Shown here: piece after piece, positions 8,245 to 17,083 of the stretch
Position numbering within the stretch: position 1 is the first letter of the stretch
Layout of the letters: each line of letters opens with the position of its first letter
DNA from: Corynebacterium maris DSM 45190
Lineage (GTDB): Bacteria; Actinomycetota; Actinomycetes; Mycobacteriales; Mycobacteriaceae
NCBI RefSeq assembly: GCF_000442645.1
Contig: NC_021915.1
Coordinates: 1,984,001 to 2,048,000, forward strand
Reading direction: 5' to 3'
Length of the DNA: 64,000 nucleotides
Made by a program: the position numbers and the translations under genes
Notes under the pieces: model-generated
What the model saw: only the letters and a program-made list of their open reading frames with translations
Databases searched by the model: none
Told to the model about the DNA's origin: nothing

Positions 8245-8496
8245 ATGGCCCAGCCGCAGCCCGACCCCAACAACCCGCCCGAAGGCTTTCACAACGAACT
8301 GCCCGACAACGCCCGCCCGCCGCGCAAGCGCCCCGCCGGCTGCGGCATCTGGGTCGCGATCCTGGTGGCCATCTTCATCGTCATCGCCATCTTCGCCCGC
8401 CCCGACGACGACCCGGACAACCCGGGTGGCACCCAGGAGTCGGAGACCGCTGTGACCACGGTGCAGGGAGACGACGACGTGGAGACCACCGAGTAA
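8245..8496 (+). CDS. Small single-pass membrane protein
   Basis: An 83-residue protein from ATG 8245. A Pro/Asn-rich cytosolic start (QPQPDPNNPPEGF) and basic PPRKRPAG stretch precede one transmembrane helix (IWVAILVAIFIVIAIFA, about residues 35-51). An acidic Asp/Glu/Thr tail is predicted outside. Small proteins of this build are widespread and uncharacterised in Corynebacterium. It is convergent with the TRIC-type gene, only 7 bp apart. Confidence 0.6.
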   Translation: MAQPQPDPNNPPEGFHNELPDNARPPRKRPAGCGIWVAILVAIFIVIAIFARPDDDPDNPGGTQESETAVTTVQGDDDVETTE

Positions 8497-8503
8497 GTGG
8501 GCG

Positions 8504-9628
8504 CTAGCCCTCCCCGTTCTTCTCCCGGTATGTGCGCTCCAGCCGGCTGAGCAGATCATCGGTGAGCTTGTCATCGGCCAGGATCATGTCCACCAGCTCC
8601 TGGCTGAAGCGCTGCCCGTCAAACGTGCCGACTGAATCCTCCGCGACGGCGGCGTGGTCCTCGCCGGAGTCGGCGTCGTAGTCGTCGTAGGAATCCCCGC
8701 CGATGTCCATCCCGAAGCCCGACGCCGTCGCCCCAGTGTCCCCCGCCTCGGAGGAGACGGCCTCAAACTCGGTGGTGAACTCATCCAGCAGATCCTGGGC
8801 GTCGGACTCCGCCTGCGCGGGTTTCTTGCCGCGCCGCACATCCCGGTCGATGCGGCGCTGCAAGGCCTTTTCCATCTGCTGGTGGCGCCACGCCCGCGCC
8901 CGCGACGGCTCCAGCTTACGCCCGACCCGGCGGCCCTTTTCCTCCGCTTTCTTCGCCGCCGACGCCAACTGCACCGCACCCTCATTCACCGGCGCGAACT
9001 CCGGGTCCGTGCTGATCCGCCATCCGGCCCAGTAGCCGTAGACAGACAACGCGATGCTCAGCACCGGGCCCAACAGCATGCCCACCGCCAGGTATCCGAA
9101 TTGATCGCTGATCAGCACGGTGGAGGTGGCCACGATCGCGGGAATCACCGTCGGCTGATTGTCGCCGAACACACCCGGCACCTGGCCGGTCACCACGTCG
9201 CGGATCATGCCGCCGCCGACCGCCGTGAAAATGCCCATCATCACGCACGCCACCGCCGGCAGCCCGAACGTCAACGCCTTCACGCACCCGGTAGCCGCCC
9301 ACAACCCGGAGACCACCGCGTCACCGTGCGCCTGGAAGATTTCCCACGCCCGGCCCTTGAAGTACACGAAGCGGGCGATGATCGCGCCGGTGAACGCCAG
9401 GATGAGGTACTCGCGCTGCGCCATCGCCGCGACCGTGCCCTCATTAATCAGCACGTCGCGGATCATGCCGCCGCCGAGCGCGGAGAACAGCGCGATGAAG
9501 AAGAAACCGATGATGTCGTAACCGCGCTGGCGGGCGACCGTGCCGCCGATCATGCCCATCAGCAGCACACCGACCACGTCGGAGAGACGGTAGATCGTCA
9601 AAATCTGGGGATCAACGTCAGGGGACAT
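8504..9628 (-). CDS. TRIC-type (UPF0126) cation channel with long charged C-terminal tail
   Basis: A 374-residue membrane protein. The first ~210 residues contain the two UPF0126/TRIC repeats, each with the signature GGGMIRDV (near residues 51-58 and 137-144) and three hydrophobic helices. Prokaryotic TRIC proteins are trimeric monovalent-cation channels. Beyond the usual family length of about 200-220 there is an extra ~150-residue cytosolic tail, first basic (KKAEEKGRRVGRKLEPSRAR), then acidic, ending with a helical segment RFSQELVDMILADDKLTDDL. The tail has no domain I recognise. The promoter would lie in 9629-9842, where no gene is seen. Confidence 0.85.
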   Translation of the reverse strand: MSPDVDPQILTIYRLSDVVGVLLMGMIGGTVARQRGYDIIGFFFIALFSALGGGMIRDVLINEGTVAAMAQREYLILAFTGAIIARFVYFKGRAWEIFQAHGDAVVSGLWAATGCVKALTFGLPAVACVMMGIFTAVGGGMIRDVVTGQVPGVFGDNQPTVIPAIVATSTVLISDQFGYLAVGMLLGPVLSIALSVYGYWAGWRISTDPEFAPVNEGAVQLASAAKKAEEKGRRVGRKLEPSRARAWRHQQMEKALQRRIDRDVRRGKKPAQAESDAQDLLDEFTTEFEAVSSEAGDTGATASGFGMDIGGDSYDDYDADSGEDHAAVAEDSVGTFDGQRFSQELVDMILADDKLTDDLLSRLERTYREKNGEG

Positions 9629-9842
9629 GGCACAAGAGTGTATGTCCCGGCTGCACAGAGCGCTTATCGACGTCCCTGGGACACCACCCGCTAACAGTCC
9701 GGGCCCTCAATATCCGTACGGGTCATTGCTCTTATAGGGGTCGTAGTCCCTGTCGTCGGGCGTTACCCGGACCATAAAGTCATGGGCCAGTTACCTGGGC
9801 GGTGACTTCTCCGCGAGAGTGCTTCATCAATTCGCCCACCCC

Positions 9843-11159
9843 TCATCCCCTGTTTCCCCGTCCCGGCGGGGCTTTCGAGACAGCAGAGTTTTTCCGCCGG
9901 TCTTTACTGTCACCCCGCCTGGGTGTTTCAGGTACCGCAGCGTGCCCGGCCCACTTGGAAGTCTTCGAAATAACCCGCTCCAACGGGCCTTGCCTGAACA
10001 GGATACTCCAGGCGAGCCCAACAATGATGGCCGCGGTGATCTGCAGCAGCGTCCAGAACACGGGGTAGCTGTAGACGGGGGCGAAGGCCATCAACACCAG
10101 GTGTGCGCTGTACATCGTGAAAGTCATGGAACCCGGCGCCGCCAGAAACGCCAACGCGCGCTCTGCAAAAGTTCCGAGGAACAAGAACACCCCCAAGACC
10201 GACACTGCGATCGCCGCCGTCGACAGCAGCGACAGGGGAGTATTCGTGTGCGGCCCATTGACGGCCATCCACCACCAGGAATCGATCGGGAGGGGCCCAC
10301 CGAACTCCAGGATTTCCGTGATCTCAGCGTCGGTGAGCCACGACTGCTCAAGCAACCGTCCAGGAATGTCGAACCAGCGCACCAATAGCGATGAAATGAC
10401 CACCGTCACGCCTGCGACTAGGGCACCCCCGAACATCATGAGGTAGTGGACCCGTCGACGGCTCAGATCCATTCTTCCCAGCGCCATGCCTAGGAGAATG
10501 TAGGCCATCCACGTAAGCGCCGGGTAGTAACCGACGGCGACGAGGGAAACGATCACATCTAGGGGCTCACTCACTGCTGTCACCAGAGTGGGCGCAGAAA
10601 TTGACTCAAACGCCTCAGACTGGCCGACTGCATGCGCCAAGAAAGGTCCGAATAAGGCAAAAGACCCCGCCCAGAGCCATAACGTGTAAGACCTGGCTCC
10701 CACGAACAAAATTCCCATCAAAAAGTAGATCCCATAAAAGGGGAGAATGCTGAAAACCGGCAACGGCATGAAGTTTAAGGCCATACCGAATACCAACAGC
10801 ACTAATGCCCGGGTCATGATCATCACGCGGTCACAACGCAGGCGACGCCCGTCATGCGCAGTGGCGCCACCTGTGAGTAACGCGAGGGACACGCCCGCCA
10901 ATAGAGCAAAAAGCGGGGCAGCATGCCCGGAAAAAATCTGGTGGAGGAGGGACACCCCGCCAGTGTCCGGGTTACGGCTGGGCATGCTGTGAACGATGAT
11001 CATGCCGATGAGGGCGAATCCGCGTGCCGCATCCAGGCCCTGAATTCGGCGTGGCCGCGGGTGAACGGCAACTTCCCTTTCTTTCCTCGGAGCAGATAAG
11101 GCCCTACTCCCTCCAACTGCAGGGGATCCGGAGTTCGTCACTGGTTCACGGGCGATCAT
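9843..11159 (-). CDS. Multi-pass membrane acyltransferase-like protein (DUF1624/HGSNAT-type with DUF418 features)
   Basis: A 438-residue integral membrane protein. The hallmark RIQGLDAARGFALIGMIIVH begins the first helix, as in heparan-alpha-glucosaminide N-acetyltransferase-like and DUF418 proteins. About ten further hydrophobic segments follow, including the conserved histidine-containing SMTFTMYSAHLVLMAF near the C-terminus. Such proteins are thought to move acyl groups across the membrane onto sugars or lipids. ATG 11157-11159 is preferred since AGGA lies 8 bases upstream; a longer start at 11228 would add 23 residues. It is isolated, but the capsule locus begins just to the right, so a role in polysaccharide modification is possible though unproven. 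Confidence 0.75.
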   Translation of the reverse strand: MIAREPVTNSGSPAVGGSRALSAPRKEREVAVHPRPRRIQGLDAARGFALIGMIIVHSMPSRNPDTGGVSLLHQIFSGHAAPLFALLAGVSLALLTGGATAHDGRRLRCDRVMIMTRALVLLVFGMALNFMPLPVFSILPFYGIYFLMGILFVGARSYTLWLWAGSFALFGPFLAHAVGQSEAFESISAPTLVTAVSEPLDVIVSLVAVGYYPALTWMAYILLGMALGRMDLSRRRVHYLMMFGGALVAGVTVVISSLLVRWFDIPGRLLEQSWLTDAEITEILEFGGPLPIDSWWWMAVNGPHTNTPLSLLSTAAIAVSVLGVFLFLGTFAERALAFLAAPGSMTFTMYSAHLVLMAFAPVYSYPVFWTLLQITAAIIVGLAWSILFRQGPLERVISKTSKWAGHAAVPETPRRGDSKDRRKNSAVSKAPPGRGNRG

Positions 11160-11628
11160 GTCGGTGTCCTGTCGTCCAGGTCGCACAGGAGTGCGCGTCT
11201 GCGCCGACTCAAAGAGATCGACGAGCAAATGATTGAATCTGACTTAGTACGGGTGGGAGAATCGCGGAACATCGTCCGGCCAGGCCGCTTCGTCTCCCCG
11301 GATGGATGGTGTTGACCGCTGTGCCGACGTGCGTGAAGAGTACAGGCTGGGGCGGAATCAGCACGCTCGACGCCGTGATGTTTCCCTGCGGATCAGACGG
11401 GATAGAAACTAAACGGCCTCCCTCGCCGTGATGCCTCAGATCATGAGCTGCGCCCACATGACCGCCACTTAGTCGGGGTACACCATGACGAAGGTGACAA
11501 CGGAGTAAGTTCCGCTGGAAATGAAGGGGTATTTTCCGGCGGGACCCCTGCCACACTGCCGGTTGCAGATGGCTCCAAAGGGATGGACGAGGTCACCGGG
11601 CAGCGACCTCCCCCCCCCAGGGCAGGGT
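11160..11628. other. Intergenic between membrane acyltransferase and capsule locus
   Basis: About 470 bp. It includes a leftward frame from 11556 to 11209 that lacks a ribosome site and resembles no family. Composition is slightly less GC-rich than the genes around it. I see no repeat or RNA. Confidence 0.35.
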
Positions 11629-12948
11629 CTAAATGGTGTTCACCGAACTGTACGGCATCTGCACGTCAGCCAGTCCCACCTCGGGCTCATCATCGACTGC
11701 GGGCGACGTATTCGAGTCAACGAGCCGCCCGTCGTCGACCCACGCGTTGCCTTGCAGGAAGTCAGAGACCCCCCATGGACGTCGTACCAGGGTCAGGGCG
11801 TCGCTGCTTCGCACGTAGACCGCCGGCAGGTACTCGATGAACATCGACTGGTAGCACATGGTGTATCCGCCGACCTTGGAAAAAACGATGCGGTCCCCGA
11901 TCTGCAGAGCAGGGGCATCCTCCAGCGTGGTCAGACGATCATCGTCCATGCAGGTGAACCCACCGACAATCTGCGTTGGGAGAGTGTGCGTCGAATTAGT
12001 CTCGAGGTCCACCGCGAAGGGGCGGCGACGCCGGAACAACGGGTCGATGTCGGTTCGGCTGGCGTCGGTGACCAGATAGGTTTTCCCGTTGATCTCTTTG
12101 ACGTCAAGGACGCTGGCGTGGAATTCCATCGGGACCGCGACTAGGGAGCCACCCGGTTCGACGATAAGGCGGGTCTTGTCCACGTCGACCACCGGCTCCA
12201 ATACTTTCCGGATCACTGAGACGTAGTCGTCGAAAGTGGGGCTGCCTTCCACACTGCCGAAGAAGCCGCCGCCGACGTCGACCCAATCCAGCTCTAGCTC
12301 GCGGGAAGTGATCAGCTCCGCGGCCACCGTGGCCGACGCCTGGAAGACCTCCAGGCTCTGGTGGAAGGAATTGCGGTGCATGTGCAGCCCGGAGACCCTC
12401 ACGCCTGCCGCCCGCAACTCGGCAATCGCGTCATCGAACTCGTCATTTTGGTAGTCGAAGCCGAACCGGCCGTCGTCCTTGTCCCCCACGACGCTTTCTC
12501 CGGGAACACGGGACGCCAGGTCCCAGTTGACGCGCAGCCCGACCGCAAACTCCTCCTCCGGCCACTGACGGGCGAGTTCGGCGGTCCAAGCCACCTCGCG
12601 CTTGGAATCGAGGTTGATGATCGAGCCTTCCTGCAGGGCGCGACGCAGTCGCTCGCGCCCCTTGATGGGCCCGTTATAGACAATGCGGTCGGGAGCATAC
12701 CCGAGCCGAAGAGCCAATTCGTACTCGGTGTCCGACACGACTTCCGCCCACGCCCCACGGTCGCGCATGAACGAAATCAGCCACGGCAGCGAGTTGGTCT
12801 TGAACGAATACCCCAGAATCGAATTCGGCCAGTGCTTCTCCAAGGCCCGCTGGAAGTTGCCGAGGAATCGGCCCAGCAGCGGCTCATCCACCACCCAGGC
12901 AGGTGTGGTCGGGGGTTTCAAGTCGGTGAAAAGTTCGGAACGGTCCAC
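11629..12948 (-). CDS. Fold-III PLP enzyme related to diaminopimelate/ornithine decarboxylases
   Basis: A 439-residue PLP enzyme of the alanine-racemase-fold decarboxylase family. The PLP lysine is in ILGYSFKTNSLPWL near residue 48; the HIGS-like loop is LHMHRNSFHQS. The phosphate loop reads VEPGGSLVA where decarboxylases usually have EPGR. The C-terminal substrate loop GGFTCMDDD corresponds to GPTCDSxD. An amino-acid decarboxylase or related lyase is therefore likely, but the altered loops leave the substrate open; it resembles the Y4yA-type branch. GTG 12946-12948 has the best ribosome site (GGGAG, 8-base spacing); ATGs at 12978 and 12993 are alternatives. It sits beside the sugar transferase and an ATP-grasp ligase, suggesting it prepares an amine or amino acid for a capsule decoration. 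Confidence 0.75.
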   Translation of the reverse strand: MDRSELFTDLKPPTTPAWVVDEPLLGRFLGNFQRALEKHWPNSILGYSFKTNSLPWLISFMRDRGAWAEVVSDTEYELALRLGYAPDRIVYNGPIKGRERLRRALQEGSIINLDSKREVAWTAELARQWPEEEFAVGLRVNWDLASRVPGESVVGDKDDGRFGFDYQNDEFDDAIAELRAAGVRVSGLHMHRNSFHQSLEVFQASATVAAELITSRELELDWVDVGGGFFGSVEGSPTFDDYVSVIRKVLEPVVDVDKTRLIVEPGGSLVAVPMEFHASVLDVKEINGKTYLVTDASRTDIDPLFRRRRPFAVDLETNSTHTLPTQIVGGFTCMDDDRLTTLEDAPALQIGDRIVFSKVGGYTMCYQSMFIEYLPAVYVRSSDALTLVRRPWGVSDFLQGNAWVDDGRLVDSNTSPAVDDEPEVGLADVQMPYSSVNTI

Positions 12949-13098
12949 GGCAAAGACTCCCTGCAGTTGTAAAGACATCTTGAGGTACGGCATGAGTATT
13001 ACATAACAGCACAAGAATTTCAGCTAAGTTTCAGCCAACGTTGAAAATGGGCCCCCGGTCCCGCCAGAAGAGACAGGCCGCCGACCACGCAACGTCCC

Positions 13099-13767
13099 CT
13101 ATCCGCGAGCGACGCCCTCAACCGTAACGGCCCTTTCAGCCTGCGTGCCCTGTTCCGCCAACGTCCCCCAGAACTCCGACATCGTGCCGAGCCCCTCCTC
13201 CGCGACCCCCTCGCGCTTCAGCACGACACCGACGGTGCGCAGCAGAATACGCAAATCCAGTGCCAGCGACTGATTGTCCACGTATTCCACATCCAGGTCG
13301 ATGCGCTCCTCCCAGCTCAGGGCGTTCCGGCCCGACACCTGCGACAGGCCCGTCAGTCCCGGGCGCGCGTCGTGCCGACGAGCTTGTTGCGGCGTATATC
13401 GGTCCAGGTACTGCATCAACAACGGACGGGGGCCGACCAGGCTCATGTCGCCACGCAGCACGTTCCACAGGGTGGGAAGCTCGTCAATGCTGGTGGCGCG
13501 AATAAACTTGCCCACCCTGGTCAACCGGTAGGTTTCATCGTCCGAGTCAGCGAGGGCCGGATCCTCGGGCAGCATGGAACGAAATTTCAACATCGTGAAA
13601 GGGGTGCCGCCCAGGCCGGGCCGCTCCTGGCGGAACAACACCGGCCCGCCCAGGGAGAGACGGACGGCGACGGCCGTGGCCGCCATTACCGGCGACGCAA
13701 CGATCAGGGCGGGGACAGCCACCGCGACGTCCAGCGCTCGCTTGAGAGTGGAACGGGTAATTTTCAT
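13099..13767 (-). CDS. Undecaprenyl-phosphate sugar-1-phosphate transferase (initiating capsule transferase)
   Basis: A 222-residue bacterial sugar transferase (PglC/WcaJ catalytic domain). It transfers a sugar-1-phosphate from a UDP-sugar to undecaprenyl phosphate and so starts each repeat unit. One N-terminal membrane segment (ALDVAVAVPALIVASPVMAA) is followed by FRQERPGLGGTPFTMLKFRSM, then ATSIDELPTLWNVLRGDMSL with VGPRPL, then ARPGLTGLSQVSGRN; all family blocks are intact. At this size it is the short PglC-like type without the large WbaP membrane half. ATG 13765-13767 is the start; a longer frame would add a non-homologous leader. With a PglF and PglE present, its donor may be a UDP-diamino- or FucNAc-type sugar. 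Confidence 0.9.
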   Translation of the reverse strand: MKITRSTLKRALDVAVAVPALIVASPVMAATAVAVRLSLGGPVLFRQERPGLGGTPFTMLKFRSMLPEDPALADSDDETYRLTRVGKFIRATSIDELPTLWNVLRGDMSLVGPRPLLMQYLDRYTPQQARRHDARPGLTGLSQVSGRNALSWEERIDLDVEYVDNQSLALDLRILLRTVGVVLKREGVAEEGLGTMSEFWGTLAEQGTQAERAVTVEGVARG

Positions 13768-13973
13768 TGTCAGGTACTCGCTCAGGTTCGAAGGTGAAAG
13801 CGCAGCGAATTGGGTGCAGGCAGTCCGCCGGCACCCCGCGCGTGACGGGCTCAATGATAAGTATGCGGGCGCCACAATTCCATACATGTCACTACAAGAT
13901 TTGTTTTATCGAAGGGAAGCACCCCCTCCCACCCCCGAGATGGGGCGGAAGGCACTCGATGCCGCGCCAGCGC

Positions 13974-15032
13974 CTACCGGACGAACACGCCGCCCCGGGA
14001 GATGACCGTGAACTCTTCTCGGCGGACGGTGGTCACGCCTGGTTCGTACTCCAGCAGCTCCGGGTCATGGGGGAGGCCGCGTGCGCTACGAATCAGCGCC
14101 GCCGGCATGTCCGCGCCCGCGCGGTGGCAGTAGGGGTACCCGCCGCCCAACCTGGGGTTGACGTCAATGACACGAGCCACCCCATGGACATCCTCACGCA
14201 CGTCGATGTTGATGGATCCGCTGGGCCGTAAGACCTCCCCGACCTGGGCGATCACTTCTCGGAACGGCTCCGGCGACGCAGTCGTCGCCACATCCGGATC
14301 CCCGTCCCGCATCTTATCTACCCGCCGCGCCAACACACCGAGCAGTTCGGAGCTGCCGTCGAGGGAAAACACCCCGTCGACGCCGTGTTCGTTACCGGGA
14401 AGAAACTCCTGTACAAGGACGGCCGCAGGGTTGTTTTCGGCGGACCGGCCGTCCTCCCCCAGCGCAGACCGGGCAGACCGAGCGACCGCCTCACGCAGAC
14501 CGTCGAGCTCCGGAAACTCCAGGCCGGACGAGCCGCTGCCGATGCGATGCTTGACCACGAACCGGGAACCTCGCGGGGCCGTCTCCACGACCTCGTCGAC
14601 GTCGGACCCCAGCCAGGTGGCCGGGGTGGGGATTCCGCGTTTCTTAAATTCCATCGTCATCCGGTACTTGTCGAGGACGAGGGCCTGCCTTTCCGGGGTA
14701 AGCACAGTGACCAGGCACCCCAACTCGCGCAACTCGTCGGCGAGGCTGCCGGACAACGCCTGGATCTCATAGTCGTTCATGCAGAAAAACAGGTCTGGGC
14801 GCTCCTCGGCGAACCAACTCCGGATCGCCTCCGGGTATTCCGCACTGTTGTAGGCCGGCATCCGGACAGCCTGATCTGCGAGGCCGAAACCCGGGCTAGT
14901 GTCTCGATACTCCATGGCGATGACCTCACCGTCGATGCCTTGGGCGTTTAGCGCATCCCGGAACCATTCCAGGTAATGAGCGCGCCGTCCAGCAGAGGCG
15001 ATGACGATCTTCATGGGGGTGGCGCTTCCCAC
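13974..15032 (-). CDS. ATP-grasp ligase of the capsule locus (first of two)
   Basis: A 352-residue ATP-grasp enzyme of the carbamoyl-phosphate-synthase-like type. ATP-dependent ligases of this fold activate a carboxylate as acyl-phosphate and join it to an amine or thiol. An N-terminal pre-ATP-grasp strand (KIVIASAGRRAHYLEWF) is followed by the ATP lid FVVKHRIGSGSSGLEF near residue 180 and the Mg site VIDVNPRLGGGYPYCH near 300. AAGGAG six bases upstream marks GTG 15030-15032 as start; ATG at 15014 is possible. It is a paralogue of the protein at 26004-27023 (shared SxGRR...W and DVNPRxGGGYP). Beside the PLP decarboxylase and sugar transferase, it likely attaches an amino-acid-like group to a sugar. 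Confidence 0.82.
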   Translation of the reverse strand: MGSATPMKIVIASAGRRAHYLEWFRDALNAQGIDGEVIAMEYRDTSPGFGLADQAVRMPAYNSAEYPEAIRSWFAEERPDLFFCMNDYEIQALSGSLADELRELGCLVTVLTPERQALVLDKYRMTMEFKKRGIPTPATWLGSDVDEVVETAPRGSRFVVKHRIGSGSSGLEFPELDGLREAVARSARSALGEDGRSAENNPAAVLVQEFLPGNEHGVDGVFSLDGSSELLGVLARRVDKMRDGDPDVATTASPEPFREVIAQVGEVLRPSGSINIDVREDVHGVARVIDVNPRLGGGYPYCHRAGADMPAALIRSARGLPHDPELLEYEPGVTTVRREEFTVISRGGVFVR

Positions 15033-15734
15033 TGCAGACTCCTTATGTTGTGGCTGTGACCTGAGGCGTCTACCGGGAGACCCGGCAAACACATTCAGCA
15101 AAAGTGAACCATACACCACGCCGACTTACATGTTTTTACATATTATTTTTAAGTTTTGATCGGAAATCCACAACTCGACGGTGGAGAAACCGATCCTTCC
15201 CCCGCCCTCGAGGCGGCGAGCGCCGCCGAACCCCTGAGACACTCCCAGGGCCGCCTCCCCACCGAGTACAGCAATAACCGTTAGCCGCGCTACACGACTT
15301 CGAGCAGTAGGAACGGTCCAAAATCCTTGGCAGCTTGGCCCCTCCTCCGCCAGGAAGACTTCAGCCCACGGGGATGCAATGAACGCGGCTTCACCCAGCG
15401 GCACACAGGCAAGCGCCGATGACGTGCACCCCATCCAGGAGACCGGGTTCGGTCCCGTCACCAGCGCAGTCCCTGGTCGGCGGCCCGCCTACACCGTTGG
15501 GCTTGTATACACTGCGGCATCACACGCCCGCGGTGAGTGAGATACGGGCCGATGGGGATCGTTCCCGCCTTCCGCGTCCGGAGATTGCTGTAGTCGCTGG
15601 CGGCTGAGGCCCCTCCGGCGCTGACCGGATAGGGTTTCCCTGTCGAGTCCATCGAGGCGGGCGACACTAAATCCCTGGCCGTGCGCCGGCCGTCACGGCA
15701 GCGTGGCATGCGGGATGCCGCCGACCTGGCAAGA
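15033..15734. other. Long intergenic with AT-rich core
   Basis: About 700 bp. An AT-rich patch at 15126-15170 (ACATGTTTTTACATATTATTT) probably carries the promoter for the leftward ATP-grasp gene. The rest has only short frames without ribosome sites on either strand. No RNA or transposon remnant recognised. Confidence 0.4.
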
Positions 15735-16370
15735 TCACCCCCGGCATGGTTGCGTAAAGAAATGTTTCACGTAGCCCCCCAGCTCACGTGACACAAGGTA
15801 CGGGGCTTGGCGCCAGTTCATGCTTTCAAGGCTGGCGACGGTCGGTTCCACGCTCGTGCATTGCTCGAAATTGAGACGCACCCGATAATGATGCGGGCGA
15901 TTGGTCACCGCTACCGCGGTCTGCCACCCCTGCTCCTGCGACAGCTCCTCAAAGGTCTGCGCCTCGCCCGTCGTAGTGGAGGGGCGTGGCTGCATGCACC
16001 ATATGTCGATGCGTTCCGGGACAGCTTCTCCGCGGCACAGGGCGTACCCCGCCGGGTCCTTCGTCGGTCCGCCCTGGTGGGAGACGACCAGATTGTCCGC
16101 AGTGCCCGCCTCGAGTAGCCCCACGGCCAGGTCATGCCGCCCGTCGTTAGCCCCCGCGATGACTACGACGACGTCAGCCGATTCTGGCCTGTGCTGCGGC
16201 GGGTTAAGGAGCAGGACGATGACGGCCACGAGCCCGATAAGCCCCACCCCAATGAGTGCCGTCACCACCTGGGCGGCCGTTCTCCGCCGCCTCCCCAGAC
16301 GTCTGACCTGCCGCTGGCGTGATGGCTTTCGGGACGCGCGTTTGCCCCACCCTGATCTGCGTGGGTTCAT
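15735..16370 (-). CDS. YdcF/SanA-type DUF218 membrane protein
   Basis: A 211-residue membrane-anchored DUF218 protein. A very basic cytosolic start (RRSGWGKRASRKPSRQRQVRR) precedes one transmembrane helix (VVTALIGVGLIGLVAVIVLLL, about residues 35-55). The extracellular DUF218 domain follows, with VVVVIAGANDGRHDLAVGLLEAG, the STTTGEAQTFEEL helix and VAVTNRPHHYRVRL. Relatives SanA and ElyC/YcbC act in envelope integrity and undecaprenyl-linked polymer metabolism, fitting its place in a capsule locus, although no reaction is established. ATG 16368-16370 is chosen because upstream sequence encodes no conserved residues. Confidence 0.8.
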   Translation of the reverse strand: MNPRRSGWGKRASRKPSRQRQVRRLGRRRRTAAQVVTALIGVGLIGLVAVIVLLLNPPQHRPESADVVVVIAGANDGRHDLAVGLLEAGTADNLVVSHQGGPTKDPAGYALCRGEAVPERIDIWCMQPRPSTTTGEAQTFEELSQEQGWQTAVAVTNRPHHYRVRLNFEQCTSVEPTVASLESMNWRQAPYLVSRELGGYVKHFFTQPCRG

Positions 16371-17083
16371 CGGCACCGGCGCCCACCCCCGCGATCTCGG
16401 CCACACTCGCGAAGAGATCTGCGATCCCCCTGGGAGTGCGGGCGTCCGGTGGTCGGCGCTGACCACCGGCGCACCTGACGTGGGATCCGGATCTCTCCTG
16501 TCTGGTCGACCCGGGCCGTGCGGCGCGGCGCCAAACTCACCACAAGTCGCCGTGTGTCACGTTCTGCAGGTGAGGTCAATGTCATGGTCATATGCTCGCT
16601 CTACTCGTTCATGTTCGCCAGGCCGGGAGGCCGCGCGGATGGCATACGCCGACGGGAGGCGCTCACGCTTGCCCAAACTGAAAAAGTTGAATATACACCT
16701 ACGCGCACTTGCGGAAACCTACGACTACCCGCCGACCGGCTCCCCCAAAGCTACCCCCACTGGGGAGATAGCTGCAGGAAAAGTAGAAAATAGACGCCTA
16801 CCCGCCCCACCGACGCCGCGGCGGGCTAGGGTGTAATGTGCCCATTCTGGAAGAATTCTGTAGACAACTTGGCAACCTTGCGGCGAACCTTCCACGCTCC
16901 GGCAGACCGAACATGGCCCGACTCCCTGGCCCCGGCCGTCGAGGAGTCAGGTCGATTCGTTCCCAGGCAGTTCCAGCTCATCAGAAACGATCATGAGGAG
17001 CATCGCGTGAGATCATCCCACCCAGCTTGCAATCCATCCCTGAACGGCCCGGCCGCCGCCTCCCTTACGGCGGTGAGCACGCA
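16371..17083. other. Long intergenic carrying the presumed promoter of the capF-capG-polymerase unit
   Basis: About 710 bp with no supported gene. AT-rich segments at 16675-16700 and 16835-16875 look promoter-like (for example TAGGGTGTAAT near 16830). A 17-bp motif at 16863-16879 recurs upstream of the kinase gene (separate entry). The long 5' leader before GTG 17084 could carry regulation, but no riboswitch is recognised. Confidence 0.45.
16863..16879. promoter_or_regulatory. 17-bp capsule-locus motif, copy 1
   Basis: GACAACTTGGCAACCTT lies about 205 bp upstream of capF. It matches the sequence at 33483-33499 at 15 of 17 positions. Being intergenic and upstream of two separate capsule transcripts, it is a candidate regulator site. 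Confidence 0.4.

Noticed and set aside
11209..11556. 115-codon minus-strand frame upstream of the membrane acyltransferase
   Set aside because: No ribosome site, no domain, His/Arg/Pro-rich composition typical of random GC-rich frames.
15126..15461. Minus-strand frames in the AT-rich gap upstream of the ATP-grasp gene
   Set aside because: Short, no ribosome site, no resemblance to known proteins.
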